Positions 8,981 to 17,242 of a stretch of 64,000 bases of DNA are shown in pieces; within the stretch, counting starts at the first letter, position 1, and each line of letters opens with the position of its first letter. Source of the DNA: JBBQZP01 sp038207585 (GTDB taxonomy: Bacteria > Pseudomonadota > Alphaproteobacteria > Rhodobacterales > Rhodobacteraceae); the NCBI GenBank assembly GCA_038207585.1, contig JBBQZP010000009.1:46371-110370 (forward strand). The letters run 5' to 3'. Both the position numbers and the translations under genes were made by a program. Below the pieces are notes generated by a model. That model saw only the letters and a program-made list of their open reading frames with translations. It made no database searches and was not told where the DNA came from.

Positions 8981-9009
8981 TTGCGCAATATTATTTCACA
9001 CATGCGCAA
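8981..9009. promoter_or_regulatory. Candidate operator: TTGCGCA / TGCGCAA inverted repeat between lrp and trxB
   Basis: TTGCGCA at 8981-8987 and TGCGCAA at 9003-9009 are exact inverted 7-mers, 22 nt centre to centre (two helical turns), around an AT-rich middle. The position in the divergent lrp-trxB promoter region fits a dimeric regulator such as the adjacent Lrp protein. This is inference from symmetry and place only. Confidence 0.35.
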
Positions 9010-9120
9010 GTTTTATTCGCGCGCAGCTTTGCATCAAGGACAGTTCGGGTTTGATGGATTGGGGGCTTTCCGCACCCGTCCGCAGACCTTATATCGGGGC
9101 AAACACAGATCGGGGGCATC

Positions 9121-10083
9121 ATGGCCAAGACACGTCACTGCAAGGTTTTGATCATCGGCTCGGGCCCCGCAGGCTATACCGCCGCCGTTTATGCCGCCCG
9201 CGCCATGCTGGAGCCGGTTCTGGTGCAGGGCCTGCAACCCGGCGGGCAGTTGACCATCACGACCGAGGTGGAAAACTGGCCCGGCGACACCGAAGTGCAA
9301 GGCCCCGATCTGATGGTCCGGATGGAGGAACATGCAAAGGCGATGGGGGCCGAGGTGATCTCGGATTACATCGCCTCGCTTGACCTGTCGCGCCGCCCGT
9401 TCACTGCACACGCCGACAGCGGCACGACCTTTACCGCCGATGCGGTTATCCTTGCGACCGGCGCGCAGGCGAAATGGCTGGGTCTTGCGTCCGAGGAAAA
9501 GTTCAAGGGCTTTGGCGTATCAGCCTGTGCCACCTGCGACGGCTTCTTTTACCGGGGAAAAGAGGTGGTGGTGATCGGCGGCGGCAATACCGCCGTGGAA
9601 GAGGCGCTGTTTCTGACCAATTTCGCCTCAAAGGTGACGCTGATCCATCGGCGCGACAGTCTGCGGGCCGAGAAGATTCTGCAAAACCGGCTTTTTGCGC
9701 ACCCAAAGGTGCAGGTGATCTGGAACCACGCGATTGACGAAATTCTGGGCACCGAAAAGCCTTTGGGGGTCACGGCCGTGCGCACCCGTGATGTGAACAC
9801 CGGCACGATCACCGACATTCCCTGCGCCGGGTTCTTTGTGGCCATCGGTCATGCGCCGGCGTCAGAACTGGTCAAGGACCAGTTGCCGCTGCATTCCGGC
9901 GGCTATGTGCAGGTCGAGGCGGGATCGACCCGCACCTCCATTCCGGGCGTCTTTGCGGCGGGCGATCTGACCGACCACATCTACCGTCAGGCGGTGACAT
10001 CGGCAGGCATGGGCTGCATGGCCGCACTGGACGCCGAGAAATTCCTTGCCGCACAAGAGATGGAGTTGAAGGCGGCAGAGTGA
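9121..10083 (+). CDS. trxB: Thioredoxin-disulfide reductase
   Basis: A 320-residue NADPH-dependent flavoprotein that keeps cytoplasmic thioredoxin reduced. Visible are the FAD-binding GSGPAGYTAAVYAARA near residue 13, the redox-active C-A-T-C at 136-139, the NADPH-binding GGGNTAVEEALFL, and the C-terminal FAD segment GVFAAGDLTDHIYRQAVTSAGMG. The length and all catalytic residues are normal. It is transcribed divergently from the lrp gene; a GGGGG-rich Shine-Dalgarno lies just before the ATG. Confidence 0.97.
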   Translation: MAKTRHCKVLIIGSGPAGYTAAVYAARAMLEPVLVQGLQPGGQLTITTEVENWPGDTEVQGPDLMVRMEEHAKAMGAEVISDYIASLDLSRRPFTAHADSGTTFTADAVILATGAQAKWLGLASEEKFKGFGVSACATCDGFFYRGKEVVVIGGGNTAVEEALFLTNFASKVTLIHRRDSLRAEKILQNRLFAHPKVQVIWNHAIDEILGTEKPLGVTAVRTRDVNTGTITDIPCAGFFVAIGHAPASELVKDQLPLHSGGYVQVEAGSTRTSIPGVFAAGDLTDHIYRQAVTSAGMGCMAALDAEKFLAAQEMELKAAE

Positions 10084-10266
10084 ACAACTTTGCGCTTGCG
10101 GCGGCGAACACGGGCGATCGTTCCAAAACTGCGTGAAACCTGCGTCAATTCCGCCCTATTTTTCCAATCGGCATGCCGTTCCGCTTGAATATCGCCACAA
10201 TCGCGCGATAGGTGCCCGCGAAATGGCGGGAAACCTCGCCCCCTCTTCGTTTGCAAAGGCCAGTTC

Positions 10267-11973
10267 ATGTCGAACCCCAATCACGCCCCGATCCCGGAGC
10301 TTTATGTTTCCTACGAATCCGCACAGAAACTGAAAACCGAAGCCGGCTCCCTGCCGTCCTGGGATCTGACCGCGCGTCAGGTCTGCGATCTGGAACTGTT
10401 GATGAACGGCGGCTTCAATCCGCTGAAGGGGTTTCTGACCGAGGCCGATTACGACGGCGTGGTCGAAAACATGCGTCTGGCAAGCGGCGCGCTATGGCCG
10501 ATGCCGATCACGCTGGATGTATCGGACGCCTTTTCCGAAACGGTTGAACCCGGTCAGGACATCGCACTGCGCGATGCGGAAGGGGTGATTTTGGCCGTGA
10601 TGTCGGTCAGCGACAAATGGGTGCCCAACAAGGCGCGTGAGGCGGAAAAGGTCTACGGTGCCGACGATCTGGCGCATCCGGCGGTCAATTATCTGCACAA
10701 CGTGGCGGGCAATACCTACCTCGGCGGGCCGATCATCGGCATCCAGCAGGCTGTGCACTACGATTTCAAGGCACGCCGCGACACTCCGAATGAATTGCGC
10801 GCCTATTTCCGCAAGATGGGCTGGCGCAAGGTCGTGGCATTCCAGACCCGCAACCCGTTGCACCGCGCACATCAGGAACTGACCTTCCGCGCCGCGCGTG
10901 AGGCACAGGCGAACCTGCTGATCCACCCGGTCGTCGGCATGACCAAGCCGGGCGATGTGGATCACTTTACCCGCGTGCGCTGCTATGAGGCGGTGCTGGA
11001 TAAATACCCGGCCTCGACCACGCATATGAGCCTTCTGAATCTTGCGATGCGCATGGCTGGCCCGCGCGAGGCGGTCTGGCACGGGCTTATCCGCGCCAAC
11101 CACGGCTGCACCCATTTCATCGTGGGCCGCGATCATGCCGGGCCGGGAAAGAACTCGGCCGGGCAGGATTTCTACGGCCCCTATGACGCGCAGGTTCTGT
11201 TCAAGGAACATCAGGCCGAAATCGGGATCGAGATGGTCGATTTCAAACACATGGTCTATGTGCAGGAAAAGGCACAGTATTATCCGGCGAACGAAGTGCC
11301 CGAAGGCACCACGGTGCTGGATATCTCGGGCACCGAACTGCGCCGCCGTTTGCGCGAAGGGATTGATATCCCCGAATGGTTTTCTTTCCCCGAGGTTGTC
11401 TCGCAACTGCGCCGCACCTCACCCGCGCGTAACAAGCAAGGGTTCACCGTGTTCTTCACGGGGCTGTCCGGGTCGGGCAAATCCACTATCGCCAACGCTT
11501 TGATGGTCAAGCTGATGGAGATGGGCGGGCGTCCGGTGACGCTTTTGGACGGTGATGTGGTGCGCAAGCATCTGTCGTCGGAACTTGGCTTTTCCAAGGA
11601 ACACCGCGACATCAACATCAAGCGCATCGGCTATGTGGCGTCGGAAATCACCAAAAACGGCGGCATCGCGATTTGCGCGCCGATCGCACCCTACACCGCC
11701 ACCCGCCGCGCCGTGCGCGAAATGGTTGAGGCGTTTGGCGCCTTTATCGAGGTGCATGTCGCAACGTCGGTCGAGGAATGTGAACGCCGCGACCGCAAGG
11801 GCCTGTACAAACTCGCCCGCGAAGGCAAAATCAAGGAATTCACGGGAATTTCAGATCCTTACGAGGTTCCGGCCAAGGCCGAACTGGTGGTCGACACCGA
11901 AAATGTTGATGTTGATAACTGCGCGCATCAGGTCATTCTGAAGCTGGAATCGATGGGCCTGATCAAGGGCTGA
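10267..11973 (+). CDS. Bifunctional sulfate adenylyltransferase / adenylylsulfate kinase
   Basis: A 568-residue fusion that activates sulfate: ATP sulfurylase makes APS and APS kinase phosphorylates it to PAPS. The N-terminal 390 residues are a Sat-type (not CysDN) sulfurylase with QTRNPLHRAH at about residues 193-202 and GRDHAGPG. The C-terminal part is a CysC domain with Walker A GLSGSGKST at 399-407, LLDGDVVRKHLSSELGFS and a DPYEVP motif near the end. PAPS feeds sulfonation and assimilatory reduction; the sulfotransferase at 541-1209 would be a consumer. It is monocistronic, with a strong terminator shared with the convergent cytochrome b561 gene. Confidence 0.95.
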   Translation: MSNPNHAPIPELYVSYESAQKLKTEAGSLPSWDLTARQVCDLELLMNGGFNPLKGFLTEADYDGVVENMRLASGALWPMPITLDVSDAFSETVEPGQDIALRDAEGVILAVMSVSDKWVPNKAREAEKVYGADDLAHPAVNYLHNVAGNTYLGGPIIGIQQAVHYDFKARRDTPNELRAYFRKMGWRKVVAFQTRNPLHRAHQELTFRAAREAQANLLIHPVVGMTKPGDVDHFTRVRCYEAVLDKYPASTTHMSLLNLAMRMAGPREAVWHGLIRANHGCTHFIVGRDHAGPGKNSAGQDFYGPYDAQVLFKEHQAEIGIEMVDFKHMVYVQEKAQYYPANEVPEGTTVLDISGTELRRRLREGIDIPEWFSFPEVVSQLRRTSPARNKQGFTVFFTGLSGSGKSTIANALMVKLMEMGGRPVTLLDGDVVRKHLSSELGFSKEHRDINIKRIGYVASEITKNGGIAICAPIAPYTATRRAVREMVEAFGAFIEVHVATSVEECERRDRKGLYKLAREGKIKEFTGISDPYEVPAKAELVVDTENVDVDNCAHQVILKLESMGLIKG

Positions 11974-11993
11974 TCCGCCCCTCCCGCAGCATA

Positions 11994-12022
11994 AAGGCCG
12001 CCCCGAACGGGGCGGCCTTTTT
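11994..12022. terminator. Bidirectional intrinsic terminator
   Basis: Perfect 12-bp stem AAAGGCCGCCCC / GGGGCGGCCTTT with a GAAC loop, followed by TTTC; the A-run on the other side gives a T-run on the minus strand. It lies between the convergent sat/cysC and cytochrome b561 genes. Confidence 0.9.
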
Positions 12023-12036
12023 CATGTCCTAACCAA

Positions 12037-12516
12037 TCAGCGGGTGCGGATCATCCGCATAAGCAGCCCGTCCTTCAGCACGAACTGATGAAAGATCGCC
12101 GCCGCCGCATGGCCCAGCGCAAGAAGCATCATCGCGTTCATCGCGTAGACGTGCCAATCCGCCGTGGCATCCACGCCCCAGAACCAGGTGATAGCCCCCA
12201 GCGCCGGAACCGCAATCATCAGCGCGTAAAGTACATAATGCACCACGCCGCCGATTCTGTGCATTACAGAATAGTCCGGCACCTCAGGCACACCCTGCAG
12301 GCTGCGCATCACCAGACGCACCAGCACCAGACCCAGCACCGCCATCCCGATCCAGACGTGAACCGGTGCGACCCAGCCCACGACAGGCTTTCCCTCTATG
12401 GTGCCATCGAAAATTTCGGGCATCCCTTCACTCAGCACATAGTTTGCGACAATCAACCCGCTGATCAGCCAATGAAGTGTGATCTGCACCCCGCTGTAGT
12501 GTTTCTTGACAACCAA
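12037..12516 (-). CDS. Cytochrome b561 family protein
   Basis: A 159-residue four-helix membrane protein of the bacterial b561 (YodB/CybB-like) family. Heme-ligand histidines sit in ITLHWLISGLIVANYVL, VAPVHVWIGMAVLGLVLVRL, IGGVVHYVLYALMIAVPALG and LALGHAAAAIFHQFVLKDG. It probably passes electrons between quinol and a periplasmic or membrane acceptor. I take the TTG at 12516 as start: GGAAGGG lies 7 nt upstream at 12524-12530, while the in-frame ATG at 12552 would add a 12-residue basic tail with no ribosome site. It is convergent with sat/cysC and has no operon partner. Confidence 0.86.
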   Translation of the reverse strand: MVVKKHYSGVQITLHWLISGLIVANYVLSEGMPEIFDGTIEGKPVVGWVAPVHVWIGMAVLGLVLVRLVMRSLQGVPEVPDYSVMHRIGGVVHYVLYALMIAVPALGAITWFWGVDATADWHVYAMNAMMLLALGHAAAAIFHQFVLKDGLLMRMIRTR

Positions 12517-12634
12517 TTCTGCACCCTTCCGATGACGCACCCGAAAGGGCACTGTTCCTGATGCCTGTTCATCGGCGGGCGAGCTTACAAGGATGCATCT
12601 GCGGAATTACATCTTTGTAACCATTGGGCAAACG

Positions 12635-12862
12635 TCAGTGAACAGCCACCGGGGCCAGATCATTCTGCCGGGCCAGCGCAAAGGCAAGGTCACGGTCTTT
12701 CACCAGCGCCAGCCGCTCACCATCGGGGCGGTGCAGGGCATAAAGCGTCTCGATCCCCTCGGCCTGTTCCTGAATGTCATCAGGCAGGTCGATCACGGCG
12801 ACGGGGCGGATATAGACGATTTGCGACAGATCCTCGGAAAAGCCTTTGAATTTCGTCTGCAT
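12635..12862 (-). CDS. DUF1150 family protein
   Basis: A 75-residue protein: VYIRPVAVIDLPDDIQEQAE, then LYALHRPDGERLALVKDRDLAFALARQNDLAPVAVH, the standard DUF1150 ending. AAGGAG lies 7 nt before the ATG. It follows hsp20 by only 3 nt and should be co-transcribed from the heat-shock-type promoter at 13389-13418. DUF1150 genes are recurrently next to small heat-shock genes in alphaproteobacteria, which suggests a helper role in protein quality control; the biochemical function is unknown. Confidence 0.85.
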   Translation of the reverse strand: MQTKFKGFSEDLSQIVYIRPVAVIDLPDDIQEQAEGIETLYALHRPDGERLALVKDRDLAFALARQNDLAPVAVH

Positions 12863-12865
12863 GGT

Positions 12866-13324
12866 CTACTCCTTTTCGATCCGGGTGGTGTGCATGGCGG
12901 ATTTCCCGCCTGATCCGCTGTTGATCTTGATGGTCTGCACCACAGTTTCGGGCACGGTGCGGCGCAAATCTATGTGCAAAAGGCCATGTTCCATCTCGGC
13001 CCCCGCAACCTCAACGCCGTCGGCCAGCACGAAACTGCGCTGAAAGGCACGAGCCGCAATGCCACGGTGCAAAAACATACGCTCGCCCTCATCCTCGGCC
13101 TGTCGGCCGCGCACCACAAGTTGGCGGTCCTCCAGCGTGATCGCAAGTTCGCCTTCGCGAAAGCCCGCGACAGCCAGCGTGATGCGGTATGCGTGGTCTG
13201 ACACGGCTTCGATATTGAAGGGCGGATAGCCATCGCCTGCCGATTTGGCGGTGCGTTCAACCAGCCGTTCAAGCTGTTCAAAGCCCAGCAGATAGGGATG
13301 GGCCGCGAAGGTCAGTTTCGTCAT
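12866..13324 (-). CDS. Hsp20/alpha-crystallin small heat-shock protein (IbpA type)
   Basis: A 152-residue holdase chaperone. After a short N-terminal arm (HPYLLGFEQLERLVER) comes the alpha-crystallin domain: YPPFNIEAVSDHAYRITLAVAGF, LVVRGRQ, FLHRGIAARAFQRSFVLADGVEV and the hydrophobic LLHIDLRR strand; the C-terminal tail has TVVQTIKI. It prevents aggregation of unfolded proteins and hands them to ClpB/DnaK. The ATG at 13324 has GGGGA upstream; extending to 13417 would run through the promoter. A convincing sigma-32-type promoter precedes it and DUF1150 follows. Confidence 0.93.
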   Translation of the reverse strand: MTKLTFAAHPYLLGFEQLERLVERTAKSAGDGYPPFNIEAVSDHAYRITLAVAGFREGELAITLEDRQLVVRGRQAEDEGERMFLHRGIAARAFQRSFVLADGVEVAGAEMEHGLLHIDLRRTVPETVVQTIKINSGSGGKSAMHTTRIEKE

Positions 13325-13388
13325 CCGTATGTCCCCGGTTACAAGCGACAGGTGGGCGGGCCTTTCACGAAAGCACCCGATAAGCTGG

Positions 13389-13418
13389 AATATGGGGTCG
13401 AAGTCGGTGACGCACAAG
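13389..13418 (-). promoter_or_regulatory. Heat-shock (sigma-32/RpoH-type) promoter of hsp20-DUF1150
   Basis: On the minus strand CTTGTG (13418-13413) is followed after 15 nt by CCCCATATT (13397-13389). The -10 fits the sigma-32 consensus CCCCATnT and the spacer lies within the usual 13-17 nt; the -35 keeps CTTG. The predicted start is near 13382, giving a leader of about 57 nt. Confidence 0.72.
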
Positions 13419-13521
13419 ACCCGCGCATCGCTGACATTGCTTGCAGAATTTTCCCACAGCGCCGGGAATCTCGTTATATTCTGCTCCGGACTGCGCCACG
13501 ACTCATAAAAAGAAGACGCCT

Positions 13522-13740
13522 ATGAACGCCTCAATGGAAATGAACCACGAAGAGGTGCTGCGCATCCGCCTGCAGGTCTTGCAGCGCGAACACCGCGATC
13601 TGGACGAGGCGGTTCATGTGCTGGAAACACAAGGGCGGCCCGATCCGCTGACGCTGCGGCGGCTGAAAAAGCAGAAACTGGCGCTCAAGGACATGATCGT
13701 GAAAATCCAGGACCAGTTGATCCCTGATATCATCGCCTGA
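13522..13740 (+). CDS. DUF465 (YdcH-like) family protein
   Basis: A 72-residue, highly charged helical protein: EVLRIRLQVLQREHRDLDEAV, then VLETQGRPDPLTLRRLKKQKLALKDMIVKIQDQLIPDIIA. The REHRDLDxAI and LKKxKLxLKDxI patterns define the DUF465 family, which is predicted to form a two-helix coiled coil. The function is unknown. Starts at 13522, 13537 or 13543 are all possible; none has a strong ribosome site. It lies 84 nt before purE on the same strand and may be co-transcribed with purEK. Confidence 0.82.
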   Translation: MNASMEMNHEEVLRIRLQVLQREHRDLDEAVHVLETQGRPDPLTLRRLKKQKLALKDMIVKIQDQLIPDIIA

Positions 13741-13824
13741 ACGCTCAAAGCGTCTTTCGGCAGCGCGTCTTGCCCCTGCCCATCCCGCCGCTATAGTGCG
13801 CGCGGGGCAGCGAAAGGGCGCAAT

Positions 13825-14307
13825 ATGGTACAGGTCGGCATCATCATGGGAAGCCAGTCTGACTGGCCGACAATGAAGGAAGCGTCGCTTGTGCTTGATG
13901 CGCTTGGCGTGGCGTGGGAAGCCAAGATCGTCTCGGCACACCGCACCCCGGACCGGCTATGGGATTATGGCAAGACGGCTGTGGATCGCGGCCTGCAGGT
14001 GATCATCGCAGGCGCGGGCGGGGCGGCACATCTGCCCGGCATGATGGCGTCAAAAACCCGGCTGCCGGTGATCGGCGTGCCGGTGCTGACACAGGCTCTG
14101 TCGGGCGTGGACAGCCTGTATTCGATCGTGCAGATGCCGCGCGGTTATCCGGTTGCGACGATGGCGATTGGCGCTGCGGGTGCCGCAAATGCGGGGCTGC
14201 TGGCGGCGGGAATACTGGCCCTGTCGGATGCCGGACTGGCGCAGCGGCTGGACCAATGGCGCGCGGACCTTTCCGCCTCGATCCCGGATGCACCGCAGGA
14301 TGTCTGA
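13825..14307 (+). CDS. purE: N5-carboxyaminoimidazole ribonucleotide mutase (class I PurE)
   Basis: A 160-residue purine enzyme that converts N5-CAIR to CAIR. The active-site motif GSQSDWPTM is at residues 9-17, followed by VSAHRTPDRLWDYG, IIAGAGGAAHLPGMMAS, TRLPVIGVPV and SLYSIVQMPRGYPVATMAIG, all typical of class I PurE. Its stop overlaps the purK start by 8 nt, so the consecutive enzymes of de novo IMP synthesis are translationally coupled. Confidence 0.97.
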   Translation: MVQVGIIMGSQSDWPTMKEASLVLDALGVAWEAKIVSAHRTPDRLWDYGKTAVDRGLQVIIAGAGGAAHLPGMMASKTRLPVIGVPVLTQALSGVDSLYSIVQMPRGYPVATMAIGAAGAANAGLLAAGILALSDAGLAQRLDQWRADLSASIPDAPQDV

Positions 14308-15367
14308 ACCTCTGGCCCCCGGCAGCACGATCGGAATTCTGGGCGGCGGCCAGTTGGGCCGGATGCTGGCCGTGGCCGCGTCGCGCCTTGGCTACCGCAG
14401 CCATGTGTTCGAGCCCGGCGCCGACGCCCCCGCCGCCGACGTGGCCCACCGCACCACGACCGCCCGGTATGACGATACGGCGGCCCTTGCAGCCTTTGCC
14501 GAAAGCTGCGCGGTCGTCACCTATGAGTTCGAGAATATCCCGACGGCCGCGCTTGACACCATCGAGGCGATCCGCCCCCTGCACCCCAACCGCCGCGCGC
14601 TGGCCATTAGTCAGGACCGGATTGCGGAAAAGGAATTCCTGACCGGTCTTGGCCTGACCTGCGCGCCCTATGCCCTTGTGCGCAACACGGCAGATCTGGA
14701 AACAGCACTGCGGTGGATCGGCACCCCTGCCATCCTGAAAACCACCCGGCTGGGCTATGACGGCAAAGGGCAGGCGCGGCTGAACGCACCCCGGGACGCG
14801 CCCGAAGCACTGGCCGCAATGAACGGCGCCGAGGCAGTGCTGGAAGGTTTCGTAGACTTTGAGTGCGAGATTTCCGTGATTGCCGCCCGCACCGCTGCCG
14901 GGGCCGTATCGGCCTATGACCCGGGCGAGAACGTGCACCGCGCGGGCATTCTGCACACCACCACCGTGCCCTCCACTCTGCCCCCCGCCCGCTGCCGCGA
15001 TGCTGTGCTGATCGCGGCCCGCATCCTGACAGCGCTTGAATATGTCGGCGTGATGGGGGTCGAACTTTTCGTGACCAAAGCGGGGCTGATCGTCAATGAA
15101 ATAGCCCCCCGGGTCCACAACTCCGGCCACTGGACACAGAACGGCTGTGCCGTCGATCAGTTCGAACAGCACATCCGCGCCATTGCAGGCTGGCCGCTTG
15201 GCGACGGCAGCCGCCATTCGGACGTTACCATGGAAAACCTGATCGGTGACGACATCCAGCGCGTGCCGGCCCTTGCGACCGAGCCCGGCACGGCTCTGCA
15301 TCTGTACGGCAAGCGCGACGCCCGCCCCGGTCGCAAGATGGGGCACATAAACCGCATCACCTCGTAA
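14300..15367 (+). CDS. purK: 5-(carboxyamino)imidazole ribonucleotide synthase
   Basis: A 355-residue ATP-grasp enzyme that carboxylates AIR with bicarbonate to give N5-CAIR, the PurE substrate. It begins with IGILGGGQLGRMLAVAA, followed by VVTYEFENIP, DRIAEKEFLTGLGL, LKTTRLGYDGKGQ, VDFECEISVI and the metal/ATP segment GVELFVTKAGLIVNEIAPRVHNSGHWT. The ATG at 14300 overlaps purE and has AGGA in its own leader. The gene ends 16 nt before a long composite repeat that probably serves as terminator. Confidence 0.96.
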   Translation: MSEPLAPGSTIGILGGGQLGRMLAVAASRLGYRSHVFEPGADAPAADVAHRTTTARYDDTAALAAFAESCAVVTYEFENIPTAALDTIEAIRPLHPNRRALAISQDRIAEKEFLTGLGLTCAPYALVRNTADLETALRWIGTPAILKTTRLGYDGKGQARLNAPRDAPEALAAMNGAEAVLEGFVDFECEISVIAARTAAGAVSAYDPGENVHRAGILHTTTVPSTLPPARCRDAVLIAARILTALEYVGVMGVELFVTKAGLIVNEIAPRVHNSGHWTQNGCAVDQFEQHIRAIAGWPLGDGSRHSDVTMENLIGDDIQRVPALATEPGTALHLYGKRDARPGRKMGHINRITS

Positions 15368-15383
15368 GGGGGGGCCGTCGTCC

Positions 15384-15533
15384 GGGCCATCGAGACCCCT
15401 CGGACGGCGTCGCCTGCGCTCCCTCCCGCATTGAAATCTTGTCGCAAGAGACTTCATTTTTGCGAAAATACTCGAATCCGGCCCTGCACCCGGCCTGAAG
15501 GTTGGAAGGGAGTATTTGGGCAAAAATGAAGTC
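15384..15533. repeat. Composite repeat, second copy: hairpin head plus 24-nt inverted repeat
   Basis: Head 15384-15409 shares CCATCGAG and CCCCTCG with the copy at 1241 and forms a stem with the CCGTC upstream. Body: left arm 15450-15473 and right arm 15510-15533 (GACTTCATTTTTGC...AAATACTC and its complement) match except for 2-3 central bases; the loop is 36 nt. Head-to-arm distance is 66 nt here and 69 nt at the first copy. It separates convergent purK and the iron-permease-like gene, so it could terminate both. Confidence 0.82.
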
Positions 15534-15539
15534 TGGCGG

Positions 15540-15950
15540 TCAGGCTTCAGGACTATCGGTGTCTATATCACCGATTTGCAGGCGCGCACGGGATCTGGCG
15601 GCGAGTTCCTCGTATTTCAAGCGGAAGGCGTCAAGTGTGCGTTCGTCCAGTTCCTCCAGATCCATCAGGGCATTATGTGCGCCTTGGGTCGCCCGGATCA
15701 GCTCATCCAGCTTGACCTGCATGGCCTGGGTGTCGCGATTCTGGGTGTTCTGGATCAGGAAAACCATGAGGAATGTGATGATCGTGGTGCTGGTATTGAT
15801 CACCAGTTGCCAGGTGTCACTGTATGCAAAGACCGGCCCGGTGACGGCCCAGACGACGATCACCCCGACCGCCAGCGCAAAGGTGCGCGGCCGCCCGGTA
15901 AAGCGGGCGATTGCCTTGGAAAATACGGCGTAGCGGTCACTCTTTGCCAT
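15540..15950 (-). CDS. Low-affinity iron permease family protein
   Basis: A 136-residue small membrane protein. Two hydrophobic helices (FALAVGVIVVWAVTGPVFA and TSTTIITFLMVFLIQNTQNRD) are followed by a charged cytoplasmic helix (MQVKLDELIRATQGAHNALMDLEELDE). This is the PF04120 layout; the family is named after yeast Fet4, but whether bacterial members move iron is not shown. The ATG at 15950 has a GGAGG exactly 5 nt upstream, which decides the start. It lies 14 nt downstream of the lipase-like gene on the same strand. Confidence 0.85.
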   Translation of the reverse strand: MAKSDRYAVFSKAIARFTGRPRTFALAVGVIVVWAVTGPVFAYSDTWQLVINTSTTIITFLMVFLIQNTQNRDTQAMQVKLDELIRATQGAHNALMDLEELDERTLDAFRLKYEELAARSRARLQIGDIDTDSPEA

Positions 15951-15963
15951 TCCGGCCTCCGGG

Positions 15964-16695
15964 TTATGGGGCATTGCCCGACCCGATGCGCAGAGCCTGC
16001 GACAGGGTCATATCGGAGGCAAAGTGCCCGTCATGCAGGAACTGCACGGTTTGTGCCACGACGATGGGGCTGTTCATCAGGAAGGTATGGGTCACGGCAA
16101 GCTCAACATGATCGGCCATTCCTGCGACACGGGTAGAAGCCACCGAGACCTTGCCATCATCCGGCCCCGGCAGGATAGACGAATAGAACGGGTTCAGCGA
16201 CCGGGTTCCCGCGATCACGCCAAGTTCAAAATCCACCGCCGGCAATTGGTGCGCCACACCCTCTGGCCCGGTGCCAAGTGTCATTCCGGCGGGCCCGTTG
16301 ATCAGCGCAAATCCGGGCAGCGGTCCCAGCCTGTCCACCAGTTCCGACCCCTGATTGGGCGGCGCCAACATCACCACGCGGCCAAGAGGTGCCTGCGGAT
16401 GCAGTGACCTCCACGCACGCAAGAGAATTCCCCCCATCGAATGCGTCACTACTTCGACCCGCCCGCCGCCGCAGGCCGCGATGCCCGTACCGACATAGGG
16501 CACCAGCTTGTCCAAGGGCAGGCTGGTGGACGGGTAGGGTTGATTGACCACCGCAAACCCGTTGGCGCGCAAGACCCGTTCCATCACCAGAAATGACGTA
16601 TCGCTGCGCGCCAGACCATGCAGCAGCAAGACACAAGCTGCATGGCCCGGCATCGGGGCCATCAACAGCGCAAGGGTCAGGATCAGGGCTTTCAT
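15964..16695 (-). CDS. Secreted alpha/beta-hydrolase, lipase-like
   Basis: A 243-residue protein with a signal peptide (MKALILTLALLMAPMPGHAA, cleavage probably after HAA) and an alpha/beta-hydrolase core: VLLLHGLARSDTSF (oxyanion region), the nucleophile elbow VTHSMGGILLR with the catalytic serine, and a late histidine in VELAVTHTFLM. PPNQGSELVD is common in bacterial triacylglycerol-lipase-like proteins. It probably hydrolyses lipid or ester substrates in the periplasm or outside; the substrate is unknown. It is followed by the iron-permease-like gene, and a Nudix gene is divergent. Confidence 0.84.
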   Translation of the reverse strand: MKALILTLALLMAPMPGHAACVLLLHGLARSDTSFLVMERVLRANGFAVVNQPYPSTSLPLDKLVPYVGTGIAACGGGRVEVVTHSMGGILLRAWRSLHPQAPLGRVVMLAPPNQGSELVDRLGPLPGFALINGPAGMTLGTGPEGVAHQLPAVDFELGVIAGTRSLNPFYSSILPGPDDGKVSVASTRVAGMADHVELAVTHTFLMNSPIVVAQTVQFLHDGHFASDMTLSQALRIGSGNAP

Positions 16696-16789
16696 CGCGC
16701 AACACTAGCTGGCCCTTCGCGCCAGCAACAGCCATGGTTTACACGCGCGGGCATCGACAAATCTTCGGCAATGGCGCAGCCTTACCGTC

Positions 16790-17242
16790 ATGACACTGCG
16801 CCTCAAATCCCCGCGCCTTGCCGTACGCGCGCTGATCTTGCACGACGCAAGGCTTCTGGTTGTGAACGCCTATCCCGGCACCATGTCGGATCTGTGGTGC
16901 GCGCCGGGCGGCGGGGTGCATCCGGGCACGTCACTGCCCGACAATCTGATCCGCGAGGTGCACGAGGAAACCGGCCTTCATGTCACGCCCACCCATCCCG
17001 CAATGATCAACGAGTTTCATGACCCCGCCACAGGCTTCCATCAGGTCGAGGTGTTTTTCCGCTGCACCCTGACGAACGCCACGCTTGATCCCACATGGGC
17101 CGACCCCGAAGGTATTGTGACATCCCGTAGCTTTGTGACACGGACACAATTGCAGGGCCTGCGCCATAAACCCGACAGCCTTGCAGATATCGCCTGGAAC
17201 AGCGGGTTTACCTATGACGCCTTGGAGGAGATCGTGCCCTGA
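16790..17242 (+). CDS. Nudix hydrolase with an altered Nudix box
   Basis: A 150-residue protein with the Nudix fold. The box region runs GGVHPGTSLPDNLIREVHEE, then TGL. Lined up with GX5EX7REUXEEXGU, the last part (REVHEETGL, including the metal-binding glutamates) is intact, but the first glutamate is threonine. Family members cleave nucleoside diphosphates linked to another group; the substrate is unknown. The 3' end overlaps the convergent EamA gene by 31 bp. The start at 16790 has no strong ribosome site but conserved sequence begins by residue 10. Confidence 0.82.
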   Translation: MTLRLKSPRLAVRALILHDARLLVVNAYPGTMSDLWCAPGGGVHPGTSLPDNLIREVHEETGLHVTPTHPAMINEFHDPATGFHQVEVFFRCTLTNATLDPTWADPEGIVTSRSFVTRTQLQGLRHKPDSLADIAWNSGFTYDALEEIVP

